Source: Ramazzottius varieornatus
Lineage: Eukaryota; Tardigrada; Eutardigrada; Parachela; Ramazzottiidae
Reading direction: 5' to 3'
Assembly: GCA_001949185.1 (NCBI GenBank)
Contig: BDGG01000002.1
Span: 5,818,448 to 5,882,447 of the forward strand
DNA: 64,000 nt
Position numbers and translations under genes: made by a program. The stretch's first letter is position 1; each line of letters starts with the position of its first letter. Under the pieces are notes generated by a model. It did no database searches. It worked only from the letters and a program-made list of their open reading frames with translations, and was not told where the DNA came from. This document shows, piece after piece, positions 10,784-21,359 of the stretch.

Positions 10784-12713
10784 TCACCTTGAGAATATTT
10801 CATTAATCGGGTCCTCGCTTTTGACTCCAGCATTTCTCAACATCTGCTCAAACCCGATAGGTTTTCCTGAGAAAGTATCGTAACTCCTTGGACACTGCTC
10901 ACTGCAATTAGGCAGCGCGCAATCGTCTATAAGACGATGAGAGCAAGTTTTAGAAAAACTGTCAAGGCTAACTTCAAACGGTGAGTAGTCTACAGATCGT
11001 TTGTCTCTTTGGCCTAGGAAAGAAGATGGCTGCTCTTTAGTCCATTGCTTTGCTACTGCCGACCGGCTCTCGGCCCTTCGACACGGGCATCGCTTGCGCA
11101 AAAAACCTCCACTTTTGAGCTTCACCTGGCTTTTCATCTTTCTTCTGCATAGCCGAGCTTCTTTGGATGTACAGAGAGGCCTTGGTGGTTTAGCCGCCGC
11201 GTCAGCTTGTTCGAAGTCTGGTAGGAGGGGGGACGGTGGAGGAACGTTGTTTTCGGTGGAACCATCCCACCAGCATCGAAGAGCCTCACCAAAGCTCACA
11301 CCGTCAATCGAGAAGGAAGTCCATTGCCGGTCGTTCAGCACCACGTGTCCGACACAAGCGGGAGCAAACACGGCTCTGCGAAACGAACAGTAAGTAGACT
11401 TGCGAGTACTTCAGTCTAGCAAAGCACTTACGAAACGTTTTGGAGATCTCTAATCAGTTTGGTGCGTATGGACTGCACGTAAAGTCCCTGTGCCTTTGTC
11501 CTTGGAACAAACGCATTGCTGGCCATCAGCTGGGCTTCATCGTACAGCCACTGGAAGATGAATACTGGAGACTGTAAGGTGCTGTAGATGTTCGAGCCAT
11601 AGAAGCAGTTCCAAGGCTCGTGTCGGTGGCTGCTCATGCACCGACCCGGAAGTTCACTGTTCCACAACTTGATTCCTTTCCGCAGGGTGGCAGCAGGTGA
11701 GCATCGACGCGGATCCATGCAGTCGGTCTTGCTGTACGGAGCAGCATCCAGGAACCAGCCAGAGTCGACTAATCCGCGGACCTTGATCTTCGAGCCGTGC
11801 ATCCGGAGCCAATGGCCCACTGTGTCGACGTTCAATAAAACTCCTGTTGCACCGGCGCTGCTTCCCGCCAAAAGCAGCCTTTTACCCTTGCGCAGGCCTT
11901 TTGCTAGTAGCTGAGTAATGACTTCCTGGAGGATCAAAGAGCCCATAAAAGCGAGCTTTTGCCCTTTTCCTTTGGGAGTATTGCCTGTCCACACATCACT
12001 CGAACAATACGGAATATACCTGTGGAGAAAAGTACACGGTAAGAGTTATCTCGATCTATTAAGTGTGTATAAATTTCGATCGTCGATCTGTTAGAGATCC
12101 TCATTGACAGCTCTTACACAATGTTGGCTCTCCAGAAAATCGGGTTCTCTTCTTCATCACCGGATAAAATCCCACCGGCTGCATGATATGTTTGCCAGCT
12201 TTTGGAAGACATCAGTGATGGAGTGTGAAGCCAGCGCGACATGCAACTCGCCTCGTCATGACAGTACCATCCACCCTCCAAGAAAATTAGCCACAATTTG
12301 CTTCTCGGGTACCTCCGCAAATAATACCTGCGAAAAAAAATAGTAATGCAGTTGAAAACCGGTCTTTATGATCTCTTAACTTGCAAAATATGCGGTGATG
12401 GAATAAAAATTAATTACCCAGCGGGACTGCCATCATTGCAGGTAGCCGAAGAGTTCTTTAACAATACCCGTCGCAGGACGTTGGGGTCGTCCTCTTGCCA
12501 ACTTGTGCTGATAGATTCCAGCGTATTCTTCCGGGTACGCGAAGCTTTAGGCCGAGTACTGTCGTCCATCCACCAGGATGCTTCAAACACGTCCGCAGAG
12601 TTTTTGATCCGGGATGCGCGAGATGACGAGGGCATCGAATGGGTCGAAGAGATATTGAAGAAAACCGAGGTGAGATGCACGACCGCCACTACGTGAAACA
12701 ACAAGGAACCCAT
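10784..12713 (-). CDS. NOTUM: Notum palmitoleoyl-protein carboxylesterase
   Basis: Secreted alpha/beta-hydrolase that removes the palmitoleate from Wnt and so damps Wnt signalling. Four exons: 12713-12418, 12327-12118, 12019-11432, 11375-10784, giving 561 residues. The start opens a hydrophobic signal peptide (MGSLLFHVVAVVHLTSVFF). Family landmarks in order: SATCNDGSPAGYYLRR, LIFLEGGWYCHDEASC, GGILSGDEEENPIFWRAN, IPYCSSDVWTGNT, the nucleophile elbow GSSAGATG, GLVDSGWFLD, the catalytic Asp in FQWLYDEAQL, and the catalytic His in CVGHVVLNDRQWTSF. All three triad residues are present and many Cys positions are kept. An insertion of about 100 residues rich in Lys/Arg/Ser lies in the last exon between the WWDG region and the final Cys-rich block (DDCALPNCSEQCP); vertebrate Notum is shorter there. 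It is arranged tail to tail with katanin p80, with about 200 bases between the stops. Confidence 0.96.
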
Positions 12714-15125
12714 GTCCAGATTTACTTTAAACGTATAGAAATAAGTTGTTGCAGTCTGCAGGAATAGGAGTATCGAGGCCGATGAATTCTGAAAAGGAAA
12801 CTCGTATCAAGAGAATGGTCTCAACGCGCCGTGATAGGGACAGGGTTCTTGCCTACTTAGCCGCCCTCTTGTACCCTACTGCGACCAAGGCTTTGTCCAG
12901 ACAAGTTCGTAAGATGACAATAAGTTCCTGTTCAAACATCTCAAGTACCTTGCTATACATACAAAAACAAAAGCTTGTACCAAGTAGCAGAATATGTTCA
13001 TGATTGTTCGATAACTTCAGCTTAATGGCCATTTAGTTGTTCAAACCAATTACTGGGCCATTAGACTTCAGCTCAAATACTTGGCTCTCCCGATCTGACG
13101 AGTGATTGAGCGGAGAAAAAAATACGAGCGAAATGGGATGCAGACATCAGGGTCACCGAAACGACAGAACACTGCGTACGCATCCAAAATTCAGTGAAAA
13201 TAATTTGAATCTCGACAAAGCTCCTTACCTTTTTCACTTGGACAAGGAAGTAAGTTATTTCTGCGCTTTAATGGACATCAATCGTGGAAACAGGTTCGAG
13301 TACCAAGATGAGTAGGTAGTTACTACGGCAGTATGCGACGGCACAAAAGACTGCGGCTGATCCAGATGCAGGAAGTAGGTCGAGAAGATCCAAGGACCCC
13401 TCGAAACAGGAATCGCGCTCAACAACTGAATTAAATTCTATCGATCAAGTTATCCGGCGTGTCTTTGCATAGCCAGACTACTGTGAGGTCCTTGCTCAGA
13501 TAAAGAAGGAAGAAGTGCAACTCGTCGGTCAAAAAAGGTGGGCGGCGAACTACGTAGTATGTCTGTGGCGGGACTACACCTTGCGGTCTGTTCTACTGTA
13601 TGAAGGTAAACCAAGTGTAATAAGAGGCGCCATTTTCATACAGCGTATGGATCGTATAGCCGAGTTTCAATTATCGTTATGCGGCGAGATCAAAGGAAGC
13701 AAAAGTTGATATTAGGGCTGTTGTCAACAGCTTTCTCTACTTTCTGCTCAAAGACAATTACCCGCGAGTAGTCACGGCATGCTTCGCTAAAGCCGTAGGA
13801 TCAGTCGACGCCGCCGCCGTTTGGCACAAAGTCACGCAAGACAGTACTCAAGCATAATATATATTCAGAAATGTCTAAGGTCATCTTCTGTCAATTTAAA
13901 TTTGGCAATAATTTATGCGAACGACGCGGCGAATAATCTTGCCAAATATCCTGAAACATTTAACTGTTTATTGGCGACATTTATCTTCCATATTATACCT
14001 TTGTGTTGTAAAGCAAACGCCCGTACTGTTTCTTCGCAGGGCGACCCGTTGCTGCGCGGCTTGATCCATAGAGGTTCTTCCAAAACAAACCGTTGCAGGA
14101 AAGCTTCATGTTGTACCCAATCTTATTTTCTCAAAAGAGAAATGAGATCATGCAAGGTTTTGAGGATAAAATGAGAAAAGCGTCTTGAAGGGGAAAAGAC
14201 CAGTGAGAGCGCTATCGTTTGTGGAAGAGAATCTGGTGAACGATAGGGCGTGTTACTTGGTGTTACCACTGACAGGTTAAGCAGTTAAATAGAAAGCGGC
14301 ATCCTTTAATCAAATGGAGTCCATTTTGCCATCATACCCTCAAAGTGCTTTGTCGCATGCCAAAGATTGCACAGCTGTAGGAGCCGCCCAGGGACTGTAC
14401 CTGGAATTCTTCGTCTCTCAGAAACCAGAAACTACCCATCTGGAAAACGTCGCACGGCCAGCACCTACCAATCAAGTCAATCATAGCCAGACTGTATACG
14501 CAATTACCCTTCGGCAACTTGAACATATCCAGTAGAAGCCGCTCGTGTTCGTAATAGAGGGGTCACCGTCAAAATAATAACGGACTGCATGCGTTGCGAC
14601 TATAAGTTTGTTAGTGCTTTCGATGACCGTACCGCTATCTCTTAAAACCGGAATATAACGATGAAGACGACTTTAAAACTCAAAACAACCCAGCCTAAAG
14701 ATTAATGGCATTAAATTGGCCGTTCAGATTATCAAATATACCGATGGCGGCGCTCTTTGATCTTAGCAGCAGTAGCGAGAGAAAACTCTTTCCGATGGGT
14801 GTAGATTGGGACGCGACAGCCGACGCCGTCCGATGAACTTGTGAAGTCTAGCTTGGACTACCATCCCATCTGCTACAAACTACCGCCTTTTTACGAACAA
14901 ACTACAATATTATTTATCCTGCCTTATTCAAAACACCACACATAAACATAAAAAAATTCTGCTGGTGGCGCAGTGTGAGGTAGATACTGGTAAACATGTT
15001 GATTGGGTCACTTCGCGCACTAGCTGCATCTTTTCGATTCGCGTGGTCACTCTCCTCCAAAATTCAAAACAAAAAAGTGCGAAACAAAGCAAAAGTAAAG
15101 TACACTCTACGAGGGAGCGGATTTC
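12714..15125. other. Interval between Notum and the peroxiredoxins; no gene recognised
   Basis: About 2.4 kb. The first few hundred bases must include the Notum promoter. The rest has only short frames of chance-like composition. I see no terminal inverted repeats, tandem repeats or protein similarity. Confidence 0.45.
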
Positions 15126-16314
15126 CTATGCTTGTTTGCTGAAGTACTCTGCGATCGCCTTTGCCGGATCGGCATGCATCGTCTCATTTCCAGGTTTCCA
15201 GTTGGCTGCAAAGTGACAAAGTGTGGCGATAGTTTGAAGCGCGATCTCGGGAATGGTTTCGGGCGAATACCTCCTCATCTCATGAAGGAAATTAGCAGGC
15301 ACTTACCGGGACACACAACTCCATGGACGTCAGTGTACTGCAGAGCTTGAACCAGACGCAGTACCTCGTCAATACTACGACCCACGCCCATATCATTGAT
15401 CGTTATTTGCCGCAAGATCCCCCGACGATCGATAATGAAAAGTCCCCGAAAGCAGTTGCCGTCGCCTTGGCAGTACACACCGTATTTCTTCCCGATCTCT
15501 GTGTTACGGTCCGCCACCAGCGGATACCGAATTTCTCCCAGTCCGCCCATCTTGCGTGGAGTCTGCACCCTAAAAACAATCAGCAGTTTCTTACTGATTG
15601 CTCAGGGAACTTCAAAGCCTTCTGACCCTCATAGGTTTACGAAGGTATGCCCTAAGCCCTAACTGCTTGATAGGGAGGTCTTGTTGCTTGATTGGGCTTG
15701 ATTTGGTGCAGCAGATTTGACCAGTTTGGTCGCTGAATCGAGCGGAAACGTTGCGAAAGGGTATCGGACGCATTACGGAGCGGTTTGATCCAAAGTTTCC
15801 ATATAGAGTTTGTTCTCCGTAAATAAATGAAGAAGAAGCGTCCGATTTGCGGATGTGACGTTAAAATAATTTCAGACATTCTCTTCCGAGGTTACACATT
15901 AATAGAGAGCTTCGAGAAATTATTTTTCTTCACCTCTCCCAACTCTCTGGTTCACTAAGAAGAACTTCGATGTCCTCTCCCAGGACCCCCACAAAATAGT
16001 ACCAATTTAAAACCGGCGAAACGTTTGAAGCTCTTAAGGTTTGAAGCTCACCAAGCCAAGTGGACCCAGTGAGTATCAGTGGATACTCCAATAACTTCAC
16101 AGTCCATCACTTTGAATTCGGCAATGCGATCGCTGAATGCCACCAGCTCCGTCGGACAGACAAAAGTGAAGTCCGCCGGGTAGAAGAACAGCACCACATA
16201 TTTCCCCCTGTACGTCGATAGAGTTAGGTCTTCAAACTGGAAGTCCACGAGGGCGGTTGCCGTGAAATCAGGAGCCAGCTCACCAAGCATCAAACGCGGT
16301 TCCGAAAACGCCAT
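15126..16314 (-). CDS. Typical 2-Cys peroxiredoxin, copy A
   Basis: Thiol peroxidase that reduces H2O2 and organic peroxides with thioredoxin. Three exons: 16314-16052, 15569-15307, 15205-15126, giving 201 residues. Seen: the peroxidatic Cys motif [13 protein letters not shown], the downstream [11 protein letters not shown], and the resolving Cys in HGVVCPANWKPG. The GGLG motif and the C-terminal YF motif (AEYFSKQA) mark eukaryotic peroxiredoxins prone to hyperoxidation. I chose [10 protein letters not shown] as start because it aligns with copy B and a good acceptor lies just before it, implying a 5' UTR intron. No targeting peptide is evident, so it is probably cytosolic. It lies head to tail with copy B, about 770 bases apart. 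Confidence 0.95.
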
Positions 16315-17087
16315 GACTAGAAACCAGAAACAAAAGCGAAAAGAGAAATTTGACCAGCGCCAGAGCTCACTCCTGATTTTATGGATCTTGTTCATCGAAT
16401 GCGAAGACCCCATTGGTAGTGGCAGATGAAAAACGAGCCCCCGCAACAATCGACAGGCTTTGGCATTTCTGTACTATCACGTCGTTCTCCTGGGACGAAG
16501 CTTTAAGTATTATTGACTCTATTCATCGAGAACAGATGGTCCCACGCAGCCAAAAAGACTCATTCCTGGAAGGACCCACAGAGAACCATATTGCGTTTTG
16601 GTGCAGGTGCGCACGAGATAACATCCGTAGTCAACACCGCATAATGTAACCCTACAGCCATGAAGACGGTTTTACTCTAGGCGGCGCTATCAAACTTCTT
16701 TTTCTGCAGTTCTGGGTAAGATCGGATACAGAACGCTGGTAATTACGTAAGGCCCGGTAAGATGTGCTTCGGGGTCCTGACAGTGACTTACGCAATGTAT
16801 ATGTTAAAGTAAACACTACGACAAGTTTGATTATTATTAAAATCATTGACGATATCAACCTGCAGTCCTGCAGTACAGGCTTTAGGGTTTTAATTGTGTG
16901 GCAGATGCTCAAAGCACGCCACTGGTATGACAGGGTAAAGACTAAAACAGTAAGCGGACTATGGTATATTGTCGTAAGAGCTCACGTCTTGATAAAATCA
17001 TCTCCGAACTGGAATCACGAAACACTGCATTTATTTTCCGGGTGACGGTGAACCTTGAGGGGTCTTCTTATCACGTACCGGCACGGT
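16315..17087. other. Spacer between the two peroxiredoxin genes
   Basis: About 770 bases. It should hold the copy A promoter and 5' UTR exon and the copy B 3' UTR. No coding frame of note and no clear repeat. Confidence 0.4.
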
Positions 17088-18340
17088 TTACTTCTGTTGT
17101 TCGGACTTGGCAAAGTAGGCTTTGCTCTTCGCAGGATCAGCATGCATAGCGTCTTGACCTGGCTTCCAGTTAGCTATAAAAACCACACGTTATGAGTTGC
17201 AGTTGGGGTTTTCCCACGGTGGAATAGTGCGCACCAAACGGGACATCGGTAAGCAATTCAACCCAGACTGTTATTTCAAGTGGCTCATGTTTCTATTGTC
17301 AGTAGCTGAGACTGTGCGCCACTTGAAAAGCGATCTGCGTGACTTCATTTGTCAACGTCCCAAATAGTATCACTGCATACCTGGGCACACTTGTCCGTGC
17401 TCTTCGACGAACTGGAATGCCTGGACGAGACGAAGAGTTTCATCCACGCTGCGTCCGACGGGCATATCGTTGATGGTTATTTGACGTAAGTTGCCCTTCG
17501 AGTCGATGACAAAGAGTCCGCGATAAGCGTTGCCTGAGCCGTGGTCATACAGTCCGTATCTGCCACGAGCAAAGATCAGATCATTTAATGAAAAAGCAAA
17601 TCGATTGCCACAAGCAAAACCCCGAACGCCAGCCCTTTTCGAACAAGATTACACAATACAACCGATTGTGATACAAGACTGCAAGTCAGCAAGGTGGAAT
17701 TGAACACTTCTTTCACACGAAGGCACAATGAAGAAGCACTTTATTAGTGTTGTGCTTATCGCAAACAGCAAACTTTAACAATGATATGCACTTCCTTCGC
17801 AGCACACCTTCTCTCAGAACGTCCAGGCTGAAACTGTGTAATGGTGGATGCGATGAGTCGAAGAAAAACCCTTCTAATAATCTAATTAACAAGATAATCG
17901 TAGTTGAACTTACCGCTTCGAGACTTCAGCTGTTCGGTCAGCGAGCAGTGGATACTTCAGTGGTCCAATTCCGCCTTCCTTGCGAGGAGTGTTCATCCTA
18001 AATGATGACAACTATTTAGTCTATCAAGTGATATATTGAAACCTCCACCCTACGAGGAAGTAACAAACGCTTACCATGCCAAGTGGGTGTACAGAGTATC
18101 CGTCGACGCACCGATAACTTCGCAGTTTAGCTTCCTGAACTCCTCAATTCGTTCGCTGTATGCAATCAACTCCGTAGGGCAAACGAAGGTGAAGTCGGCC
18201 GGGTAGAAGAACAGCACAACGTATTTCCCTTTTCCAAACTTGGACAGCTCGATCTCCGACATTTCTCCATCGATCAAAGCCGGCACCTTGAAATCCGGAG
18301 CCGGTTCGCCAATGTACAGACGGGGACTTTCGAAGGACAT
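17088..18340 (-). CDS. Typical 2-Cys peroxiredoxin, copy B
   Basis: Paralogue of copy A in the same orientation, 204 residues. Four exons: 18340-18075, 17997-17914, 17559-17381, 17173-17088. Seen: [13 protein letters not shown] with the peroxidatic Cys, [22 protein letters not shown], resolving Cys in HGQVCPANWKPG, and tail [11 protein letters not shown]. Introns after HLAW and after VCPG are at the same places as in copy A. Copy B has one more, within the [10 protein letters not shown] stretch, so either B gained or A lost an intron after duplication. GGIG replaces GGLG; the YF tail is kept. A small foldback repeat sits in its last intron at 17275-17327. Confidence 0.95.
17275..17327. repeat. 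Short foldback repeat in the last intron of peroxiredoxin B
   Basis: Arms TTCAAGTGGCTCA (17275-17287) and GTGCGCCACTTGAA (17314-17327) form a hairpin. Arms and spacer (CATGTTTCTATTGT) match the copy in the katanin p80 intron at 9998-10050, 7 kb away. Confidence 0.55.
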
Positions 18341-19040
18341 CTTGCCTCAAGCAGGTTCAACCTGGAAAAGATACAAAGCTTTAGACCGGATCACCAATAG
18401 ATTCCTGTCATCCTGTGCACTTTGAGTAGCTGAGACATTAGTACGGTACAGAAAACTGGTAGGTGAATGATGAGACTTGCCTTATAGGATTGTAAGGAGT
18501 CAATTTCAAGACCTCTTGATCCCGAAAAGAACCTCAAAAGAAGACAACCCAGGGCCAGCGTACTCGGGCTTCCTGCTGCAATAATAACATTGATTACCAG
18601 TTACTGTGCTAAGTACTGTAAAGAGAATACTGAAAAATTCGCTGCGTCTGATCATTACATCACTACCGACGGAAGAGATCACCGGGGCGACATGGCATTC
18701 GGGCGTGCACTGCCCGGATATAATTCTCCGCGTCTATCACACTGCAGTATTAACGTAATCAGACCAATCAGCGAATCAGACCTGGCGCGTCAAGTGATCC
18801 GAGCGAAACGCCCTCCCGGTCCTCACTCTCCACCATTTGACTTCCGCTCTCATTTCTTCTGCATATGTCTCATCGTCTTGGCTTCACTCAGAGTTCTGTG
18901 ATGAGAAAGACTTTTGTCTTCCCATATCTGCGACCACACGAAAAGAAAGGATCTTTGACATTTTCGCCTGCAGGGGTAATGGCGGGTCACGTGGATCAAC
19001 ATACCCTTATCAACTCGGGCGCCCTGAAATGGCTTATGTT
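18341..19040. other. Upstream region of peroxiredoxin B; no gene recognised
   Basis: Seven hundred bases with small chance frames only. It should contain the promoter of peroxiredoxin B. The hAT-type MITE begins at its far end. Confidence 0.4.
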
Positions 19041-19822
19041 CAGTGTTGCTCCGATCATTACAATTGATAATTAAAAATGGCCGTTTTTGAATTCCACTAT
19101 GACAACTGAAATTGCAATCCCAAGCTGGGTAATTCCAATATTAATTGGAATTGTATTAGAATTCCGAAATTAAAAATTGGTAATTAAGGTAAGCAATGTG
19201 ACTACTCAAATTATTGAATTTGCGCCCTACAGCGCGGTAAAACGCACGTGGGTGTCCCAAGTATGGGAGTTTCTGGGTGTCTGTGGCGCTTGATTGGGCG
19301 AACATGTATGCGTATGTGCATGTCGCACGACGGAGAAAAGTACGAGGCAGATAGTTTTGTTTTGCGAATCACGCGCGGTGCATCGATTTACCCACGAAGT
19401 TAAACCCTGGTGACGATATTTTTGACTACCAACACCCTAAGGGATGTGTCGCATGTATGACGACATACGCGCAAGGCTTCAGGAAGCATTACAATACCTG
19501 CTTCCATCAGCGCATCCGTTTTTAATGCCTTGAGTACAACATGTTCTGAGCTAAACATCCAACATCCATTCCCCGCTTATGGAACCGTGGGCTTAAGTCG
19601 CTTTAGAACACGATATTTCGGGAATATTGAGATCTCAAAAATGAAAAGCAACAATTGAAATAAATTTCAATTGGTGATGCGAGCTGAATTCCGATTAATT
19701 GTAATTGCTAATTCAGCCGAGCTGAATCTCACGAGTCAGACAATTGAAACTGCTGCGGCCCGAAGTATTCCGATTAATCGTAATTGCAATTAGAATCGAA
19801 AAAGTATATTGGAGCAACACTG
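19041..19822. mobile_element. hAT-type MITE, copy 1
   Basis: Perfect 12-bp terminal inverted repeats CAGTGTTGCTCC (19041-19052) and GGAGCAACACTG (19811-19822). They are flanked by an 8-bp target duplication with one mismatch: CTTATGTT before, TTTATGTT after. The subterminal parts are AT-rich with many AATT and ATTAAT words in both orientations. No coding capacity. CAGTG-type ends with 8-bp duplications are the rule for hAT elements. Its first about 320 bases match 56367-56690, next to a decayed hAT transposase, so this looks like a non-autonomous derivative of that element. Confidence 0.85.
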
Positions 19823-20241
19823 TTTATGTTGTTATTCTTTACCGGAAGTGGCCACAACTGCGAAATGATTTGATTTCAGCGGCTAAGACTGTTTCAAACA
19901 TAGAACCGTGGAGTCATTACTGCAGGTTGATCATCGATGCCTTGATGGTTAAACTTCTACTTCCCGTGTTCTTTACTTCATATTCAGCTTCTCAAGAGCA
20001 GGGACTATCCACACCCAAACAATACCAGAAAGATCTGCCCAAGAAGGGACCCCAACATGCAAGTCTCGACAGCCACACCAGAAAGAGTGGGTAACCGTCA
20101 GGAAAATGCAACTGAGAGCAGAAACTAACATGTACTACCGAGCATCTTCTGACCACTTACGAAACAGATAAGAAATAACCACAATGACTGTTATGAACCG
20201 TAGAAGGTTAATCAGATAGACTCCATAGAATAGTGCAGCAT
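19823..20241. other. Short interval; nothing recognised
   Basis: About 420 bases between the MITE and the end of the minus-strand coiled-coil gene. Probably its 3' UTR and flank. No distinct feature. Confidence 0.35.
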
Positions 20242-20939
20242 TCAATGAGCATTGCGTTTAGAAGATATATATAGTTTCTTCTGTTGCTCTCCTCGGTTCT
20301 GCCGGAACCTCTCATAGGACTTTAACAGCGTCTCAAAATGCTTATGGACATCTTTAAACGACTCGAGCTGTTGGCTGATATCTTCCTATCGACACCGAAT
20401 CTGAAAAACATGTACATTATATTATAATCAACGATATCAGTACGAGGAAACGGTTAAGTTAGCCGTCTAACTTCGGCTGTTCCGTCCAACTTATTCTCGA
20501 ACGTTTCTGCATGGATCGGTAGGTAAAACAGCGGGCTGTCGAATGGTACCACTTGCAACTGACAGACAGTCCTAGAAAATCTAAATGATTCTCACAGAAA
20601 GCGTCCGGACCCCATGTTAAAATCAACCTAAAGAGCCCAGACGCAAGATCAACTGTCAAACCAAGCGACACACGCTATGGCGGTGGCTACCTCAACAACC
20701 ATTCCCGTTTCCATCGTATCTCGATAAAACCTCCAGAAATTCGGACCCACCGATTGATATTCGTTTAAAGACGCACCGCTATTCGCTGCAGCAACGCGCT
20801 GTGTTGCCACTTTCGTCTTCTTCTTTTCAAAGCTACTCGTACAGATCTGCGTCCTGAGTTCGATCAGGCTGTTGGCGATGGCTGCTTCGGGTTCATCGCT
20901 GACTAGTCCACCAGTTATTCTTCCTCTTTCAGGATCCAC
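20242..20939 (-). CDS. Small coiled-coil protein, family not recognised (5' end open)
   Basis: Three exons join in frame: from about 20939 to 20691, 20558-20472, and 20385-20242 (stop). The product begins within an acidic stretch (GGLVSDEPEAAIANSLIELR), then EKKKTKVATQR and YQSVGPNFWRFYRDTM. Next come LQVVPFDSPLFYLPIHAETF and a C-terminal helix with heptad-like spacing (DISQQLESFKDVHKHFETLL then KSYERFRQNRGEQQ). No ATG opens the first exon, so an upstream exon is likely. Helices flanking a short beta-like centre would suit a small complex subunit of the prefoldin sort, but no diagnostic motif supports that. It is head to head with ZUP1, about 420 bases away, so the two may share a bidirectional promoter. 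Confidence 0.5.
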
Positions 20940-21359
20940 TTATCTTGAAACCCACTACATTATCGGAATCTCTTCACTCCGATCCGATACGGAGGAGCCA
21001 GAGATCTGAGGTCCAAAGTTCTAGATTCTGGAAATGAAGAGCAAACTGAGTAAGAGTGGAAACTGGAAAGACTGAAGTGACGTTTTGACTTGACTTCCGG
21101 CGGAACAGGCTGTCGCTGCGGGTTTGCGAAATATCGTCTGATAGATAGGCGAATACGAGAGGCGGGTGTTGTATTGTCTCTGTGGTGTCGATTGATTGAT
21201 AACGCTTTTGATTTGTGACGTCCCACCAGTTTCTTCACTTTCAAAACGATGTCATTCTGAATTTTTTTCCCAGAATCTTGATCGTACTCTTACTCGTATT
21301 AGTATGTTCGAAGTTCTTTGTCCGTTGTGTTTTGGGGCCAAAAATCGCGGGATACGAGG

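Noticed and set aside
10991-11404. Plus-strand frame of 130 codons at 11001-11393
   Set aside because: It lies opposite the last Notum exon and carries no recognisable motif; it is a shadow of that gene.
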